Assembly (NCBI GenBank): GCA_025361465.1
Contig: JANYAG010000151.1
Location: 1 to 9,776 of the forward strand
Direction: 5' to 3'
Origin: Gemmatimonadota bacterium
Lineage (GTDB): Bacteria; Gemmatimonadota; Gemmatimonadetes; Gemmatimonadales; GWC2-71-9
Length of the DNA stretch: 9,776 nucleotides
A program made the translations under genes and the position numbers. Below are positions 1 to 6,423 of this stretch, one piece after another (the first letter of the stretch is position 1; every line of letters begins with the position of its first letter). A model generated the notes under the pieces. The model did no database searches. It worked only from the letters and a program-made list of their open reading frames with translations, and had not been told where the DNA came from.

Positions 1-1237
1 CCTGCGCCTGGGTCAGGCTCTGCTGCGCGTTGATCAACTCGATGATCGTGGCCACCCCGAGGCGGAACCGTTCACCGGTGACCCGGAGATTCTCCGTGGC
101 GGCCACGACCGAGGCCCGCGACACGTCGAACTGCTGCTGTACGTTGGCCAGGGTCGCGAGATACTGGGTCATCTGCGCATCGAGCGACCGCCGCAGGTCG
201 GCCAGGTTCGCTTCGGCATTGGTGATCGCGATCGAGCGCTGCTCGATCTGCGATTCCCGCGCCAGCGACGTCCACGGTGAGACGGTGAAGTTGAGGTTCA
301 GGGTCCGACGGCCGACGATCGTGTAGTCGTTCGTGGATTGGCCGACCCAGTTCGAGCCGGCACTCAGCGACACCGTCGGCCAATAGGCGCCCTTGGCCGA
401 CCGGTAGTTGGCTTGTGCCGAGAGGAGCGTGGCCTGGGCCGTCTTCAGGGCCGGCGAGGACGACTGCACCATCACGCGCAGTTGCGTCGTGTCCACCATC
501 GCGGGGGAGACCGAGAACGCCGGGTCGTCGGTTGCCGCCACGCGACCCGATACGCCGATGTAGCGGCCGAGACTGGCCTCGGTCGTCGCCAGGTTGGCCT
601 GCGCATTGAGCAGGTTCAATTGGGCCTGACCGAGGGTGACGGCAAAGTTCAGCGAATCGGTCCGCTGGCCCGAACCGCTCTGCAGTCGCGCTGCGGCAGC
701 ATTCAATTGTTGCTGGGCCGCGGTGACGGCTCCCTCGCTCACGCGCAGCAACAGCTGGTTCTGCAGCGCGTCGAGATAGGCATTCGCGGTCGTCAGCGCA
801 ATCGCAAATCGCTGGGAGATCAGCGCGGCATCGGCCGAGTTCTGCTGCGCGCGCGCTGCCTTGAGGGCGTTGTTCCGGACGAAGCCATCGAACAAGGTCA
901 GGTTGCCCGTCAAGTTGACGCCGTAGCTCTTGACCGAGGAATTGCCGCTGATGACTTCCCCAGTGACCGGATCAAGGCGCGATTGACCCGACGACAGCGC
1001 AAGACTCGCCGACGGGGTCAGCGCAATCGTGGGGATGAACGCCCAGATGGCCGAGCGCACGCCCAGCTCCGCCGTGCGCACCGAGCCGCGCGCCGATACC
1101 ACCGTCGGCGAGGCGTTCTCGGCCATCGCGAGCGCCTGCGCCAGCGTCACCGACTTGGGGACCTGTTGTGCAACAAGCGGTGTGGCAAAAAGAAACGCCG
1201 CAACCGCGGCGTGCCAACGACGATCAGAACGGGCCAC
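1..1237 (-). CDS. TolC-family outer membrane efflux protein (3' end cut by window edge)
   Basis: Outer-membrane channel of a tripartite efflux or type I secretion system; such proteins trimerise into a beta-barrel plus a periplasmic alpha-helical tunnel. The reading frame is open from a GTG at 1237 to the left edge (412 codons). It begins with a signal peptide: basic residues, a hydrophobic stretch, and likely cleavage after LVA at residue 23. Family signs are the early TLAQALAMAEN helix, LFDGFVRNN, long Ala/Gln-rich amphipathic helices, and a late RFRLGVATIIELINAQQSL segment matching the conserved C-terminal repeat of TolC proteins, so only a short tail is missing. GTG is chosen because a very strong AGGAGGAGGAG lies 6 bases upstream and a signal peptide follows directly. 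The gene overlaps the Spy-like gene by 14 bases, so translation is probably coupled. Pump partners are expected beyond position 1. The family is clear; the substrate is unknown. Confidence 0.93.
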   Translation of the reverse strand, partial: MARSDRRWHAAVAAFLFATPLVAQQVPKSVTLAQALAMAENASPTVVSARGSVRTAELGVRSAIWAFIPTIALTPSASLALSSGQSRLDPVTGEVISGNSSVKSYGVNLTGNLTLFDGFVRNNALKAARAQQNSADAALISQRFAIALTTANAYLDALQNQLLLRVSEGAVTAAQQQLNAAAARLQSGSGQRTDSLNFAVTLGQAQLNLLNAQANLATTEASLGRYIGVSGRVAATDDPAFSVSPAMVDTTQLRVMVQSSSPALKTAQATLLSAQANYRSAKGAYWPTVSLSAGSNWVGQSTNDYTIVGRRTLNLNFTVSPWTSLARESQIEQRSIAITNAEANLADLRRSLDAQMTQYLATLANVQQQFDVSRASVVAATENLRVTGERFRLGVATIIELINAQQSLTQAQ

Positions 1238-1832
1238 GATCCACTCCTCCTCCTGGTTGTCCAGGCCCTGCCGGGCCTTCACGCCGGATGCCGCCCGGAC
1301 CACCGCCCGGACCACCGCGCTGTCCACCACCATTTCCGCGAAGCCCGGGGCCGCCGGCGCCCTGCGCCTCACGCCACTTCCGGCGCGCCTCGTCGATCGC
1401 CGTCATCAGCGAATCGAACGTGTGTTGCTGTGTTCCCGTCAGCACGGCCCGGACATCGCGGCGCATCTTGGTTCGGCTCGAATCCACCGAGGCCCGGAAG
1501 GGCTGCACCAGCGTGTCGATCTTGAGCCACATCGGACGGCTGGTCTTGAAGCTCGCCTGATTGATCGAATCCATGTCCGCCAGGGCGCGACGATAGATCG
1601 CCGTGACGCTGTCCTTCTGCGGCGCGGTGAGCTGCAATTGCCGGGAAAGGCGCGCGGCGAAATCTTCCCGCGGCCCGTTGCCGGGACGACCGTTCGTCCG
1701 GCCCAGGTGAAGGACCCAATCCGCCTTGCCTGCCCGCAGCGCCATGCCCAACGCACCCCCGCCCACGAGGGCACCCACCACAAAGGCAATGATGAGCAGC
1801 GTCATGGCACGGGTGCGCGAGGTCGTCATCAT
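1224..1832 (-). CDS. Membrane-anchored Spy/CpxP-like periplasmic protein with Gly/Pro-rich tail
   Basis: A 202-residue protein. Residues about 9-32 form one hydrophobic helix (anchor or uncleaved signal) after a short basic N-terminus, so the rest should face the periplasm. The middle is charged and helical and carries two LTxxQ-like elements, LQLTAPQ at 66-72 and LTGTQQ at 131-136, as in Spy, CpxP and related metal/stress proteins. From about residue 158 the chain becomes low-complexity Gly/Pro/Arg (GGGQRGGPGGGPGG and similar). The start at 1832 forms an ATGA overlap with the preceding gene's stop; a second ATG at 1829 is equally possible. No clear Shine-Dalgarno is seen, so coupling to the upstream gene is likely. 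By family and context it is probably an envelope-stress chaperone or sensor modulator in the sigma-factor operon. It could equally be an uncharacterised periplasmic protein. Confidence 0.72.
   Translation of the reverse strand: MMTTSRTRAMTLLIIAFVVGALVGGGALGMALRAGKADWVLHLGRTNGRPGNGPREDFAARLSRQLQLTAPQKDSVTAIYRRALADMDSINQASFKTSRPMWLKIDTLVQPFRASVDSSRTKMRRDVRAVLTGTQQHTFDSLMTAIDEARRKWREAQGAGGPGLRGNGGGQRGGPGGGPGGIRREGPAGPGQPGGGVDRGPF
1244..1254 (-). promoter_or_regulatory. Strong Shine-Dalgarno for the TolC gene
   Basis: The minus strand reads AGGAGGAGGAG, 6 bases before the GTG at 1237. It lies inside the 3' coding end of the preceding Spy-like gene, where it encodes three consecutive glycines. 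It decides the GTG start of the TolC gene in the absence of a nearby ATG. Confidence 0.8.
1293..1316 (-). repeat. 12-bp tandem repeat, two copies, in the Gly-rich tail
   Basis: The plus strand shows gcccggaccacc twice in direct tandem (1293-1304 and 1305-1316). It is in frame in the Spy-like gene and encodes two GGPG units. Repeat slippage is a plausible way this low-complexity tail grows or shrinks. Confidence 0.75.
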
Positions 1833-2173
1833 GGCGTGCTCGGGCTCATGGACGCAATCACGATGTCGGCCACCGGAAGTGATCCGTCAAGCAGTTCACT
1901 CGCCACGGTCGTGGAGGCGTCATTGCCATCCGGTGACGCCCCGACCCGCGTCCAGCCCCACCCTGCCAGGACCACGGCCACCGAGGCGGCCACCAGGCCA
2001 CGCCAGAACCACTGCGCCAACTCCTCGTCCCAACTGCGCGAGGAACGCTGCGCCAGGCGCGCCATCACCCGGCCCACAAACGCCGCGTCGAACGGCGGCG
2101 CCAACGCGCTGCGCAGCGCCTCTCCCAGGATGGGATCGGCGTCGGCGCTGAACGGAGACATGTTATCTGTCAT
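1829..2173 (-). CDS. Probable anti-sigma factor, single-pass membrane protein, no zinc motif
   Basis: A 114-residue protein directly downstream of the ECF sigma factor and overlapping it by 11 bases, the usual place for a cognate anti-sigma factor. Residues about 1-52 are soluble and probably cytoplasmic, with an amphipathic stretch (FDAAFVGRVMARL) that could bind the sigma factor. Residues about 56-76 (WFWRGLVAASVAVVLAGWGW) are a transmembrane helix, and a short acidic tail of about 38 residues should be outside. There is no HxxxCxxC zinc anti-sigma motif and no cysteine at all, so it is not a ZAS-domain protein. The start at 2173 is favoured over the in-frame ATG at 2161 because AAGGAGG lies at good spacing before 2173 and too far from 2161. 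The role rests on gene order and topology rather than sequence recognition. Confidence 0.68.
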   Translation of the reverse strand: MTDNMSPFSADADPILGEALRSALAPPFDAAFVGRVMARLAQRSSRSWDEELAQWFWRGLVAASVAVVLAGWGWTRVGASPDGNDASTTVASELLDGSLPVADIVIASMSPSTP

Positions 2174-2720
2174 CCCACTCCTCCTTCACGGACTCGAGCA
2201 CCTTCCTCAGGGCGCGGCGACCGTGGAACACATCCGATTTCACCGTCCCCTCGGGAATCCCCAGGAACCCAGCAATCTCGGCCTGCGAAAACCCTTCCGC
2301 ATCGAACATCACCACCGCGATCCGTTGCCGTTCGGGCAGCGTGGCGAGGGCAGCGCGGAGCCGCTCGCCCAGGTCCAGGTCACCGACCACTCTCGCCGGA
2401 TCGTCGCGGGAGGCTGGTGAGACGCGGTCGAGTGAATCCGCCGTCCTCACCCGCCGACGTCGTCGGAGGTCCCGGGCCGCGTTGACCACGATCTGCATCA
2501 ACCACGGGCGGAACGCCTTCCGGGGATCGTACCGTCCAATCGCCTGCCAGGCGGACAGAAACCCGTCCTGCGCCGCATCGTCCGCGTCTTCCCGATCTTC
2601 GAGGATCGCATAGGCCACCCGGCGTGCCATCGGAGCGTGACGTTCCACCAGAATTCCGTAGGCTTCGGCCTCGCCTCGACTCGCCCGCTGGGCGAGCGCG
2701 TCCTCGTCCACGACCGTCAT
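2163..2720 (-). CDS. ECF-type RNA polymerase sigma factor (sigma-70 family)
   Basis: A 185-residue sigma factor with only the two domains of group 4 (ECF) sigmas. Region 2 spans about residues 13-88, with the acidic EDREDADDAAQDGFLSAW core-binding segment and FRPWLMQIVVNAARDLRRRRR for -10 recognition. A short linker follows, then region 4 at about 118-172 with LPERQRIAVVMFDAEGFSQAEIA and the helix-turn-helix IPEGTVKSDVFHGRRALRK, which reads the -35 element. The start is set at ATG 2720, which leaves 28 bases after the upstream stop. A longer in-frame version from 2798 would overlap the phospholipase D gene by 50 bases and add 26 residues that do not look like sigma sequence. No good Shine-Dalgarno is visible at 2720. 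It probably directs the envelope-stress genes that follow, and such sigmas are often autoregulated, but no promoter motif could be identified here. Confidence 0.92.
   Translation of the reverse strand: MTVVDEDALAQRASRGEAEAYGILVERHAPMARRVAYAILEDREDADDAAQDGFLSAWQAIGRYDPRKAFRPWLMQIVVNAARDLRRRRRVRTADSLDRVSPASRDDPARVVGDLDLGERLRAALATLPERQRIAVVMFDAEGFSQAEIAGFLGIPEGTVKSDVFHGRRALRKVLESVKEEWDDR
2178..2186 (-). promoter_or_regulatory. Shine-Dalgarno for the anti-sigma gene
   Basis: The minus strand reads AAGGAGGAG followed by TGGG and the ATG at 2173. It lies within the last codons of the sigma-factor gene, supports the overlapping start, and argues against the later ATG at 2161. Confidence 0.7.
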
Positions 2721-2748
2721 ACGCGGCTGCCACGAACCACGTTGAGGG

Positions 2749-4161
2749 TCATCCACGCTCCCGGTAGCCAAGGGCCCGTACCAGCAAGGCGAAACCACCC
2801 ATCGCCGCCACCACCGCAGCAGCTAAAGCCATGGGAACAGGGAAGATGGCGAACAAGGCTGCAACCACAAGAAGCCAGACGGCCAGCGGTCCAAAGAGCG
2901 CCGCCCGCGCGCCCCGGATCAGGCCATTGACCCTCACGAACGCCTGTTTGCGCCGTTCCATGAAGGTGCGTCGATGTGGTGCCGGGGAATGTTCGGTGCT
3001 GGCTCGGGAAAGGCGCGGAGGGACGGTGCGGCCCATGATCGCGGGGAAGCGCCTGGGACGAAGGGTGATTTCGCTCGATTCGGTCAGGTCGTTGAGGTAC
3101 TGATCTTCGAGCGCCAGCGCCAGCTGGGTGTCGTCGGTCAGGACGTCGAGCTCCCAGTTGGCCAGCAACGAGGAAGCGTTGAGGTTGCTCGACCCGATCC
3201 GGACCCACTGCCCGTCGGAAACAATGGTCTTGGCGTGCAACATCGGGCCATTCCATTCCCAGATCCGGACCCCGGCACGAAGCAGCCCCCGGTAGCCGAC
3301 ACGAGAGAGGTTTCGTACCACCCGGAGATCACTCGTACTCGGCAACAGCAGCCGGACATCGACCCCTGCTCGGGCCGCGTCGATGAACGCCTGATACAAC
3401 CGTTGGGACACGGAGAGATAGGCCTCGGTCACCCAGAGTCGCTCACCGCTCAACGCCACCATCAGGTCGATGGTCCGGGCCGCTCGTTCCCGTCCCGGTT
3501 CGGTCGCCACCACCCGCACGGTCGCGCCCCCGTCACCGACGGCTGACGGGGGAACCCCGAAGTCATCATCCGGGGCGGCTCCATCAGCAAAGGTCCACGC
3601 CCTGGCAAACGCATCATCGAGCGCTCGCGCGGCCGGCCCGCGGATCTCAATCGCGGTGTCGCGCCAGGGGCGCCGACCGGTGGCCGGGTCGCCGACCCAT
3701 TCATCGCCGATACAGAGCCCGCCGGTGATGCCCCGTTCGCCATCGACCACCAGCAGCTTGCGATGATCCCGACAGGCAATGAGCAGTGGATCGCTCAACC
3801 GCAGCGGGCCGAAGGTGCGCACGTCAACGCCAGCTGCGCGCAAATCGCGCCAGAAATGGCGGGGGGTCCCCCGCGAACCGATCCAGTCATACAGCACGCG
3901 CACCCGGACGCCCGCCCGGGCCTTGGCCGCCAGTTGTGCCGCAAAAGCGCGTCCCGCCACATCGTCGTGGATGATGTAGTTCTCGAGGTGGATCCGTCGG
4001 GTCGCCGAGGCGATTTCCGCGTGCATCGTGGCATAGGTGGCGGGACCATCGACGAGCAGCGATACCTGGTTGCCGTGGATGGCCTGTGACCCGGCGGCAC
4101 GATCGAAGGCACGCAGGATCGGCGGCGAGGACTCCGGACCGGTTCTCGCCGGTACGGTCAC
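2749..4161 (-). CDS. cls: Cardiolipin synthase-like phospholipase D family protein
   Basis: A 470-residue protein with two HKD catalytic motifs: H133-K135-D140 in RDHRKLLVVDGERGITGG and H309-K311-D316 in MLHAKTIVSDGQWVRIGSSN. By family it transfers a phosphatidyl group between two phosphatidylglycerols (or a related donor) to make cardiolipin, using one HKD histidine as nucleophile. Other conserved elements are NQVSLLVDGPATYATM near residue 31 and IHLENYIIHDD near 57. Canonical ClsA has N-terminal membrane helices; here the N-terminus is soluble and two hydrophobic segments lie at the C-terminus, about 421-440 and 442-463. Translation begins at GTG 4161, which overlaps the HD-gene stop as GTGA, so expression is probably coupled. 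The two HKD sites in one chain make a phospholipid transferase or phospholipase more likely than a nuclease. The exact substrate is inferred. Confidence 0.88.
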   Translation of the reverse strand: MTVPARTGPESSPPILRAFDRAAGSQAIHGNQVSLLVDGPATYATMHAEIASATRRIHLENYIIHDDVAGRAFAAQLAAKARAGVRVRVLYDWIGSRGTPRHFWRDLRAAGVDVRTFGPLRLSDPLLIACRDHRKLLVVDGERGITGGLCIGDEWVGDPATGRRPWRDTAIEIRGPAARALDDAFARAWTFADGAAPDDDFGVPPSAVGDGGATVRVVATEPGRERAARTIDLMVALSGERLWVTEAYLSVSQRLYQAFIDAARAGVDVRLLLPSTSDLRVVRNLSRVGYRGLLRAGVRIWEWNGPMLHAKTIVSDGQWVRIGSSNLNASSLLANWELDVLTDDTQLALALEDQYLNDLTESSEITLRPRRFPAIMGRTVPPRLSRASTEHSPAPHRRTFMERRKQAFVRVNGLIRGARAALFGPLAVWLLVVAALFAIFPVPMALAAAVVAAMGGFALLVRALGYRERG

Positions 4162-4748
4162 TCGGTGCCCAGCCCCAACTGGCGCTCATGGGGCCGGAGG
4201 GCGGTCAGGACTTCGCCAATGATCACGTCGAGCGGAAGACCAAGTTCCTCGGCCCCCTGACGGACGTCTTCACGACTGACGCCGCGCGCAAAGGCCTTGT
4301 CCTTCAGCTTCTTCAGGACGGAAGCCACCTCGAGGTCCGCCAGTGATCGTGACGGCCGGACCAGGGCGCATGCGACCAGGAAGCCGCACAGCTCATCGAC
4401 GGCGAAGAGCACTTTCGCCAGGTCTGTGGTGCGGGCGACGCCAGTGTAGCCGGCATGTCCCAGGATGGCGGTGCAGCCATCCTCGCCAAACCCCTCGCTC
4501 CGCAGGTGGCGCACTCCTTCACTCGGGTGCTCGAGGTCGGCCGCGTGCGTGGGGTTCGGGAAGCGCTCGTAATCGAAGTCATGCAGCAACCCGACCACGC
4601 CCCACCAATCGGGATCGGCCCCGTACCGCGTGGCGAAGTGGCGCATCGCGAGCTCAACGGCATGCATGTGGACCCGGAGCGCCGGTGAGACGGTCCACGA
4701 GGTCATCAGGTCCCATGCGCGATCGCGAGGCCAGGAAGAAAAGGGCAT
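4158..4748 (-). CDS. HD-superfamily hydrolase (predicted phosphohydrolase)
   Basis: A 196-residue HD-domain protein. Visible metal-binding candidates are H27 (RVHMHAVE), the HD pair H56-D57 in GLLHDFDYERFP, H98 in ILGHAG and D118 in FAVDEL. The later RPSRSLADLEVASVLKKLKDKAFARGVSRE segment matches a widespread family of small uncharacterised HD hydrolases. HD proteins hydrolyse phosphomonoesters or phosphodiesters, often of nucleotides; the substrate here is unknown and the protein has no membrane segment. The start at ATG 4748 keeps the helix leading into SPALRVHMHAVE. ATG 4706 is an alternative with a slightly better upstream purine run (GGGACCTG), but it would trim that helix. The gene overlaps the cardiolipin-synthase-like gene by 4 bases, which hints at shared expression but does not define a joint pathway. 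Confidence 0.85.
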   Translation of the reverse strand: MPFSSWPRDRAWDLMTSWTVSPALRVHMHAVELAMRHFATRYGADPDWWGVVGLLHDFDYERFPNPTHAADLEHPSEGVRHLRSEGFGEDGCTAILGHAGYTGVARTTDLAKVLFAVDELCGFLVACALVRPSRSLADLEVASVLKKLKDKAFARGVSREDVRQGAEELGLPLDVIIGEVLTALRPHERQLGLGTE

Positions 4749-4816
4749 TGGGGAAAGCTACGGCGGGTGGGGATGGGACAGAAGGTCGTCGATGGGTTGT
4801 CGCGGGTGATTGGTGA
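4749..4816 (-). other. Intergenic gap upstream of the HD hydrolase gene
   Basis: A 68-base gap between the small uncharacterised gene and the HD gene. It is the second largest gap in the window and is where a promoter for the HD/cls pair would sit. I see no convincing -35/-10 pair and no hairpin. The only structure noted is a short direct repeat, ggtgattggtga on the plus strand near 4805-4816. Confidence 0.4.
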
Positions 4817-5233
4817 CTAGTGCATTCCCCCGCTCGGCACCGCAGCCACCTGCTCCACCTGAAACGGCACGCGGGCGACCTGCAGCCCGTCGACCTCGAC
4901 CACAAAGGCATACTCCCCCGGCCGTGCCAGCGGCAGGTCGAGGACCATGACCGCTGGGGACTCGAGGTCGATCACACCCGCTGGCGGTTCAGCCACATGC
5001 ATGGTGCCGCCATTCTGCAGCACCACGCTGCCCGATGGATCGAGGAGCTGCACGGAGAAGGGGTGCGAGCCCACATCGGTGCGCCGGCCACGCAGCAGGA
5101 CGACGAGGTGAGCCCGCGCGTGCATCGTCGGAAACTGGGGCACCGCGATGTGCCGCCAGATCCCGATCACCGACAGCTTGCCGAACTGGTCGACCAGGGC
5201 GTGGTCGCAGAGGAGGGCGACGTCGGCCAGCAG
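4817..5233 (-). CDS. Small uncharacterised protein (DUF6941-like), probable CTG start
   Basis: About 138 residues if begun at CTG 5233 (137 from CTG 5230). No signal peptide or membrane helix. The C-terminal half looks like a beta-sandwich (MVLDLPLARPGEYAFVVEVDGLQVARVPFQV). The N-terminus ADVALLCDHALVDQFGKLSVIGIWRHI resembles a family of uncharacterised bacterial proteins (DUF6941 in my recollection, low certainty). The only standard start codon in the frame is GTG 5170, but the 20 codons before it read as protein of the same character and begin immediately after the preceding gene's stop at 5237. I therefore favour one of two CTG codons just behind that stop, with GGGTGAG (5239-5245) as a possible ribosome site. 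No function can be assigned. Using GTG 5170 would give 117 residues and cut off the N-terminal strand. Confidence 0.7.
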   Translation of the reverse strand: MLADVALLCDHALVDQFGKLSVIGIWRHIAVPQFPTMHARAHLVVLLRGRRTDVGSHPFSVQLLDPSGSVVLQNGGTMHVAEPPAGVIDLESPAVMVLDLPLARPGEYAFVVEVDGLQVARVPFQVEQVAAVPSGGMH

Positions 5234-5236
5234 GGC

Positions 5237-5686
5237 TCAGCTCACCCGGATCGTGTTGACGACATCGCCCTGTCCGATCGCATTGACGACATCCATGCCG
5301 CTGGTCACCTGGCCGAAGACGGTGTGCACGCCATCGAGGTGGGATTGCGGCGCGTGGGTGATGAAGAACTGGCTGCCGCCGGTGTCCTTGCCGGCGTGCG
5401 CCATCGAGAGGGTGCCGGTGCCGTGCTTGTGCGGGTTGCCTTTCGTCTCGCACTTGATGGTGTAGCCCGGGCCGCCCGTCCCGACGCGCGGTGCATTGGC
5501 GGTCTTGGAGAGCGGGTCACCGCCCTGGATCATGAAATTCTTGATCACGCGATGGAACCGCGTCCCGTCATAGAACTTCTCGTTGGCGAGTTTCTCGAAG
5601 TTGGTGACGGTGCCTGGCGCGGCGTCATCGAACAACTCCGCGACGATGGTGCCTTTGGCAGTCTCGAAGGTGGCGGTCTTGGACAT
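5237..5686 (-). CDS. ppiB: Peptidyl-prolyl cis-trans isomerase, cyclophilin type (cytoplasmic)
   Basis: A 149-residue single-domain cyclophilin that catalyses cis/trans isomerisation of Xaa-Pro bonds during folding. The active-site signature is visible: FHRVI with catalytic R46, FMIQGGDP (51-58), GTLSMAHAG (91-99), GSQFFIT (104-110) and HLDGVHTVFGQV (116-127). H121 stands where human cyclophilin A has Trp, as is common in bacterial cyclophilins with low cyclosporin affinity. There is no signal peptide, so it should be cytoplasmic. The start at ATG 5686 matches the usual short N-terminus and has GAGG (5694-5697) 7 bases upstream; an in-frame extension to 5842 would run into the nth gene and is rejected. 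Its stop sits right against the apparent start of the next gene, which suggests co-translation. It is separated from nth by a gap containing a hairpin. Confidence 0.95.
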   Translation of the reverse strand: MSKTATFETAKGTIVAELFDDAAPGTVTNFEKLANEKFYDGTRFHRVIKNFMIQGGDPLSKTANAPRVGTGGPGYTIKCETKGNPHKHGTGTLSMAHAGKDTGGSQFFITHAPQSHLDGVHTVFGQVTSGMDVVNAIGQGDVVNTIRVS

Positions 5687-5721
5687 GCGGAGGCCTCGGA
5701 ATGGTGAAGCAGAAGAATAAC

Positions 5722-5758
5722 GAAGCGAGGAACGAGCCGCCGCAGCTGTCCTCGCTTC
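5722..5758 (-). terminator. 10-bp hairpin between nth and the cyclophilin gene, possible terminator or attenuator
   Basis: On the minus strand GAAGCGAGGA (5758-5749) pairs perfectly with TCCTCGCTTC (5731-5722) around a 17-base loop. It is followed by TTATTCTTCT (5720-5711), moderately T-rich for so GC-rich a genome. The position just after the nth stop fits an intrinsic terminator, but the T-run is interrupted and the loop is long, so a transcript-stabilising or attenuating hairpin is also possible. An overlapping alternative stem is described in the findings. Confidence 0.45.
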
Positions 5759-5772
5759 TCGCTCCTCGGCCC

Positions 5773-6423
5773 TTACTGCTGCCTGCTCGGGCACCACGCC
5801 GCGATCTCGCACTCGCCGCACTTCGGCCGATTCGCGATACACACCCGCCGGCCGTGCCAGATCAGCAGGTGGCTGACCATGGCCCAGTCCTCGCGCGGGA
5901 TGAGTGCCATCAGGTCGCGCTCGAGTTTCTCGGCGTCACGTTCCTTGCTGAAGCCGAGCAACTTCGAGAGGCGCAGGACATGGGTGTCCACCGTGATGCC
6001 TTCACTCAACCCGTAGGCGTTGCCGAGCACACAGTTGGCGGTCTTGCGCCCGATGCCGGGAAGTGGCCGCAGTTCCGCCATGGTGCGGGGCACCTTGCCG
6101 TTGTGGTCGGCCACCAGCGCGCGGGCCAGGCCAATCAGGCTGCGCGCCTTGTTGCGGAAGAAACCGGTCGACCGGATGACCTCTTCGACCTCCGCCGGCG
6201 TCGCCTCAGCCAGCGCGAAGGCGTCGGGCCAGCGCCGGAAGAGCTCCGGGGTGACCATGTTGACCCGCACATCGGTGCACTGGGCCGAGAGAATGGTCGC
6301 GGCCGTGAGCTGGAACGGGTCGACGAAGTCGAGTTCACAGTGCGCGTCCGGGTAGGTGCGCTTGAGCACGGCGAGGACCTTCCGCGCCCGGGTGTGCAGC
6401 GCGGCCTTGGTTTCGCGCGGCAT
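5773..6423 (-). CDS. nth: Endonuclease III (DNA glycosylase/AP lyase)
   Basis: A 216-residue bifunctional glycosylase that removes oxidised pyrimidines and cleaves the abasic site in base-excision repair. The helix-hairpin-helix motif LPGIGRKTANCVLGNAYG carries catalytic K127, and TVDTHV carries catalytic D146. Four cysteines, C195, C202, C205 and C211 with spacing Cx6Cx2Cx5C, form the [4Fe-4S] cluster site. SAQCTD near residue 47 is also a family hallmark. Length is as usual (Escherichia coli Nth has 211). The start at ATG 6423 overlaps the polX stop by one base (TAATG), with no clear Shine-Dalgarno, so reinitiation after polX is likely. Linkage with the PHP-nuclease PolX suggests a joint lesion-processing role. 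The call is firm. Confidence 0.97.
   Translation of the reverse strand: MPRETKAALHTRARKVLAVLKRTYPDAHCELDFVDPFQLTAATILSAQCTDVRVNMVTPELFRRWPDAFALAEATPAEVEEVIRSTGFFRNKARSLIGLARALVADHNGKVPRTMAELRPLPGIGRKTANCVLGNAYGLSEGITVDTHVLRLSKLLGFSKERDAEKLERDLMALIPREDWAMVSHLLIWHGRRVCIANRPKCGECEIAAWCPSRQQ

Noticed and set aside
338..1525. 395-codon open frame on the plus strand
   Set aside because: It lies antisense to the TolC and Spy-like genes, reads as Arg/Gly-rich with no recognisable motif, and is typical of high-GC shadow frames.
1029..2420. 463-codon open frame on the plus strand
   Set aside because: It is antisense to four well-supported genes, with composition dominated by Arg/Ala/His/Pro and no family signature.
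2721..2748. Possible ECF autoregulatory promoter (AAC...CGT) just before the sigma gene
   Set aside because: Only short AAC and CGT elements could be matched in 28 bases, which is expected by chance; it would also leave almost no 5' leader.
2721..2798. 26-residue N-terminal extension of the sigma factor
   Set aside because: It overlaps the end of the phospholipase D gene and does not resemble ECF sigma sequence; the protein from 2720 has normal length.
5687..5842. 52-residue N-terminal extension of the cyclophilin
   Set aside because: It would run through the hairpin gap into nth and is Arg-rich nonsense; ATG 5686 has a Shine-Dalgarno and the usual cyclophilin N-terminus.
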